From NCBI GenBank assembly GCA_039636785.1, contig CP144169.1, positions 2,976,001-3,040,000 on the forward strand: DNA of 64,000 nucleotides. The letters are read 5' to 3'. The notes under the pieces were generated by a model. The model was not told the origin of the DNA. It saw nothing but the letters and a program-made list of their open reading frames with translations, and made no database searches. Within the stretch, counting starts at the first letter, position 1. Each line of letters begins with the position of its first letter. The translations under genes and the position numbers were made by a program. Origin of the DNA: Micrococcaceae bacterium Sec5.7. GTDB lineage: Bacteria > Actinomycetota > Actinomycetes > Actinomycetales > Micrococcaceae. Shown here in pieces: positions 61,408 through 64,000 of the stretch.

Positions 61408-62929
61408 GGACGACCCCCGGCTGGGGCAGCTTCTGGACGGAATCGTCCGGCTCGCGGCGGGAGAGCTCGATTCGAGGATTGAAGTGTCTCCGGCGAGGGA
61501 TGAAATCGATGCTGTCATCATGGGCACGAATCTGCTGGCCGAGGACCTCCAGATCATCTATCAGGAACTGGAGCAGCGGGTGGATTCCCGTACCCAGCTG
61601 CTCAATGAGGCCCATGAGGCGATGCGGCAGATGGCCCTCACGGACCCCCTGACCGGGCTCCTGAACCGCACCGCCCTGGTCACCGCCCTCACTGAGGCCC
61701 AGGCCGCGGACGGCGGGCTGCCGCCCGCACTCCTGCTGCTGGACCTTGACGGCTTCAAGGGGGTCAACGATTCGCTGGGGCATTCCGCCGGCGACCAGGT
61801 ACTCACCATGATCGGGGCACGCATCCGGGAATCCGTCCGCGTGACCGATACCGTGGCGCGCCTGGGCGGCGACGAATTTGCGGTTCTGATTCGGAACACA
61901 ACACCGGCACGGGCAGCGGGCATCGGCAACCGGGTACTGGCAGCCCTCAAAAGGAACCTGGAGCTGGAGAACACCAGAGTCCGCTGCGGCGCCAGCATGG
62001 GACTGCGCATGGCGGAGCCCGGCCAGACAGCCGAAGAGCTGCTGATGGAAGCCGACATCGCCATGTATGCGTCCAAAGCCGACGGCCGCAGCAAGCTGAA
62101 GGTCTTCGAGCCCGCCATGCTCCACGCCCGCCAGCGGCGCAACCAGATGGTGGGCGAACTGCGGGAGGCGATCACCGGCGAACAGCTGGTCCTTCACTAC
62201 CAGCCGGTCATTGAACTGGCCACCGGAAAGATCGAGGGCGTTGAGGCACTGGTCCGCTGGAGCCACCCCACCCGCGGCCTGATCATGCCGGACGATTTCA
62301 TTCCGATCGCGGAAGAAATCGGCATTATTTCGGTGCTCGGAGGGTGGGTGCTCAGGACTGCCGTGGAGCAGTTGCGCCGCTGGAGGGACGATCCGCGCAT
62401 CAGCCAGGAGCTCTCCATGCGGATCAACGTCTCGGCCACGGACCTGCAGCGGCTCGAGTTAGTCGAGGAAGTCCGGGACGCGCTCAACGATGCCGCCCTG
62501 GAACCGGCGCTGCTGGTGCTGGAACTCACCGAGAGCGCTGTCATCCAGGGCGACGAGCTGGACCGGTACACGCTGGCAAGTCTGCGTCAACTCGGCGTGG
62601 GCCTGGAGATCGACGACTTTGGAACGGGCTACTCTTCCATCAGCTACCTGCGCCGCCTTCCCGTGGACCGGGTGAAGGTGGACCGCACGCTCCTCACCGC
62701 GCTGGGAAGCGATCCCGCACAGCCCGCCCTGATCGCAGCCATCCTGCAGCTGATCCGTGCCTGTGGCCTGGAAGCCGTGTGGGAAGGCATCGAAACCGCA
62801 GAACAGGCAGAACACCTGCGGAAACTTGGCTGTATCAGCGGGCAGGGGTACTACTTTTCCCGGCCGCTGCCCGAACCTGAGTTCACGGAACTGCTGGTGC
62901 GTCAACAGGTGTGGCCCGGGCAGGCTTAG
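61397..62929 (+). CDS. GGDEF-EAL cyclic-di-GMP enzyme
   Basis: 510 residues, no membrane helix. After a HAMP-like helical start (about 5-70) the GGDEF domain has an intact RLGGDEF motif (157-161) and an inhibitory I-site RVTD (148-151) five residues before it. The EAL domain follows with intact EAL (283-285), NVSATDLQRLELVEEV and DDFGTGYSSISYLRRLPVD. Both domains keep their key residues, so it may make and degrade c-di-GMP, with activity set by a partner. It is the third gene of the TPR/STAS operon. Confidence 0.92.
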   Translation: MFAEDDPRLGQLLDGIVRLAAGELDSRIEVSPARDEIDAVIMGTNLLAEDLQIIYQELEQRVDSRTQLLNEAHEAMRQMALTDPLTGLLNRTALVTALTEAQAADGGLPPALLLLDLDGFKGVNDSLGHSAGDQVLTMIGARIRESVRVTDTVARLGGDEFAVLIRNTTPARAAGIGNRVLAALKRNLELENTRVRCGASMGLRMAEPGQTAEELLMEADIAMYASKADGRSKLKVFEPAMLHARQRRNQMVGELREAITGEQLVLHYQPVIELATGKIEGVEALVRWSHPTRGLIMPDDFIPIAEEIGIISVLGGWVLRTAVEQLRRWRDDPRISQELSMRINVSATDLQRLELVEEVRDALNDAALEPALLVLELTESAVIQGDELDRYTLASLRQLGVGLEIDDFGTGYSSISYLRRLPVDRVKVDRTLLTALGSDPAQPALIAAILQLIRACGLEAVWEGIETAEQAEHLRKLGCISGQGYYFSRPLPEPEFTELLVRQQVWPGQA

Positions 62930-62993
62930 TTTCCTGCGCGGCTACCGGCCGCGTTTCCTTGCCGGGGCTGGTGGCAGCTTTTACTTGCCGCGT

Positions 62994-63560
62994 TCACGTG
63001 CCGGGGCTCTGCCGCGCGCGCCATTCGTCAACGGTCATGGCGTAGATCTGTTCGGTGGACCACGCACCCTTGTAGTGCCAGTTGTCCACCAGCGTGGCTT
63101 CAAGGCGCATGCCCAGCCGTGCGCAGATCCCTGCGGACCCGGTGTTGAGCGCGTCCAGCTTGGCGTCGATCCGGTGGAAGTCCAGCTCCTCGAAGCCCAG
63201 TTTCAGCAGGGCCCGCGCTGCTTCGGTGCCGTAGCCCTTGCCCCGGACTTCCGGCGCCAGGGTCCAGCCCAGCTCACCCTGGCCGCTGCCGGACAGCCAC
63301 TTGAGCACCACTTCGCCAATCAGTCCCGGCGAGTCCTTGGCTTGGATGGCCAGGCTCACCCAGTCGCCCTCCTTTTCGAAGACGAAGTTGGCGTACCTGC
63401 CCACCTGTTCCATGGACTGTGTGTAGGTTTTGGCATCCCGCAGCAGGAACCGGGCGGTCTCAGGCAGTGAGTGATACGCGTGGTAGGCGTCCAGGTCCGT
63501 GGCTTCGAAGCGACGCAGAACCAGCCGGTCAGTGTGGATTGGCAGGTGGATTTCAGGCAT
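62994..63560 (-). CDS. GNAT-family N-acetyltransferase (RimJ/RimL-like)
   Basis: 188 residues. Begins IHTDRLVLRRFEATDLDAYH, typical of the RimJ/RimL branch, and has the acetyl-CoA loop LGWTLAPEVRGKGYGTEAAR (R-G-K-G-Y-G) and FHRIDAKLDALNTGSAGICA near the end. ATG at 63560 is chosen; the longer frame runs into a dispersed repeat copy and lacks family similarity. Substrate (protein N-terminus, antibiotic or metabolite) unknown. Confidence 0.85.
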   Translation of the reverse strand: MPEIHLPIHTDRLVLRRFEATDLDAYHAYHSLPETARFLLRDAKTYTQSMEQVGRYANFVFEKEGDWVSLAIQAKDSPGLIGEVVLKWLSGSGQGELGWTLAPEVRGKGYGTEAARALLKLGFEELDFHRIDAKLDALNTGSAGICARLGMRLEATLVDNWHYKGAWSTEQIYAMTVDEWRARQSPGT

Positions 63561-63594
63561 GGTTCGAGGGTACGCCCCGCTCCGCTGTTGCGTA

Positions 63595-63633
63595 GGTTTC
63601 GACTGGCTCGGTTTCGACAGGCTCAACCAGCGG
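63595..63633. repeat. Dispersed repeat copies upstream of the GNAT gene
   Basis: One partial and one full copy of GGTTTCGACAGGCTCAACC in the gap before the GNAT start. Confidence 0.85.
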
Positions 63634-63647
63634 CGCCCTCGCCCACG

Positions 63648-63701
63648 ATTCGCCAAATCTGGCCGCTTACGGAGCCCTCAATGCGGCCAAATTTGGCGAA
63701 T
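63648..63701. terminator. Long hairpin downstream of acetate kinase
   Basis: Two 19-bp arms (63648-63666 and 63683-63701) pair with one mismatch around a 16-nt loop; the arm core is ATTCGCCAAAT...TGGCCGC. It follows the acetate kinase stop on the minus strand. There is no T-run, so it may be a processing/stability hairpin or another kind of inverted repeat and not a classical terminator. Confidence 0.45.
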
Positions 63702-63729
63702 GGTTGAGGCAGGCTCGGTTTCGGCAGGC

Positions 63730-64000
63730 TCAACCAGCATTCACGACGGCGGCCGTTGCCTCCGCGATGGCGCGCTCTTCATCGGTTGCGACCACCAGCA
63801 CGGGAATGGCCGAGTCCGCAGTGGAAATCACTCGCGGTTCCTTGGACGGCCCACGGTTCAGGCCGTCGTCGAGCTTAATGCCCAGCGCCCCCAGCCGCTC
63901 CCCCACCAGCGCCCGGAACTGGTGCGAGTTCTCGCCGATCCCTGCCGTGAACACGAGCGCCTTCGCCCCGCCCACGGCCACGTGGTAACCGCCGATGTAC
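63730..64000 (-). CDS. ackA: Acetate kinase, C-terminal part (partial)
   Basis: The last 89 or so codons of acetate kinase: ALVFTAGIGENSHQFRALVG is the ATP-binding GGIGENS-type motif, followed by LGIKLDD and VISTADSAIPVLVVATDEER, the usual C-terminal end. The enzyme interconverts acetate and acetyl phosphate. The 5' part lies outside the window. The final codons AAT-GCT-GGT-TGA fall in a dispersed-repeat copy (63717-63737), which provides the stop codon. Confidence 0.9.
   Translation of the reverse strand, partial: YIGGYHVAVGGAKALVFTAGIGENSHQFRALVGERLGALGIKLDDGLNRGPSKEPRVISTADSAIPVLVVATDEERAIAEATAAVVNAG

Overview
The window comes from a high-GC actinobacterium, most likely an Arthrobacter or Pseudarthrobacter relative (Micrococcaceae). 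This rests on an actinobacterial phenylacetate operon, an Lrp-controlled branched-chain ketoacid dehydrogenase operon, an LAXTG (class E type) sorting signal, frequent GTG/TTG starts and many copies of the short repeat GGTTTCGACAAGCTCAACC. I saw no rRNA or tRNA gene. Species cannot be named from the sequence alone.

Layout. 1-3.4 kb: end of one surface protein, a SipW-type secreted multi-domain protein, two tiny membrane proteins and an MBL-fold hydrolase. 3.6-8.2 kb: E2, E1-beta and E1-alpha of a ketoacid dehydrogenase, divergent from an Lrp/AsnC regulator. 8.2-16.8 kb: an accessory island full of broken genes (acyltransferase-3 pseudogene, IS1380 remnant, frameshifted surface protein). Inside it, 10.79-16.33 kb is a compact block that looks phage-derived: duplicated hexapeptide acyltransferases, two membrane acyltransferases, two tiny Cys-rich proteins and a decayed tail-fibre/SGNH gene. 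Its genes are separated by a recurring 12-bp palindrome (CGGATAAATCCG), and several have -10 boxes 6-7 nt from the start codon. A second, diverged 3' end of the lrp gene lies at the far edge (16651-16773), so lrp-like sequence brackets the island.

16.8-37.9 kb: a large exopolysaccharide locus with colanic-acid-like logic. It holds the tyrosine kinase/chain-length regulator, Wzy-like polymerase, Wzx-like flippase, five glycosyltransferases including a GT11 fucosyltransferase, a WcaF-like acetyltransferase, gmd and fcl (GDP-L-fucose), a priming phosphoglycosyltransferase, UDP-glucose dehydrogenase, a DUF4012 protein and a sortase-anchored surface protein. It is closed by a strong terminator. 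galU follows at 38.5 kb. A low-molecular-weight tyrosine phosphatase and an LCP ligase at 47.4-49.2 kb probably serve the same envelope pathway.

39.5-44.8 kb: enoyl-CoA hydratase plus paaABCDE (phenylacetyl-CoA epoxidase) with a TetR-type operator upstream. 45.2-47.2 kb: a small secreted-protein pair and an IS graveyard (IS630, IS21). 49.2-50.8 kb: hipBA with a broken hipA start. 50.9-56.3 kb: PhoD phosphatase, a STAS-like protein, an S9 oligopeptidase and a GIY-YIG protein. 56.5-62.9 kb: a signalling cluster (methyltransferase, two related STAS-like proteins, hybrid histidine kinase, TPR protein, GGDEF-EAL enzyme, a 48-residue secreted peptide). The window ends with a GNAT acetyltransferase and the 3' end of acetate kinase.

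The dispersed repeat is notable. It sits in frame inside the E2 linkers and the PaaB N-terminus, supplies the stop codons of three other genes, and forms a 10-copy, 44-bp tandem array.
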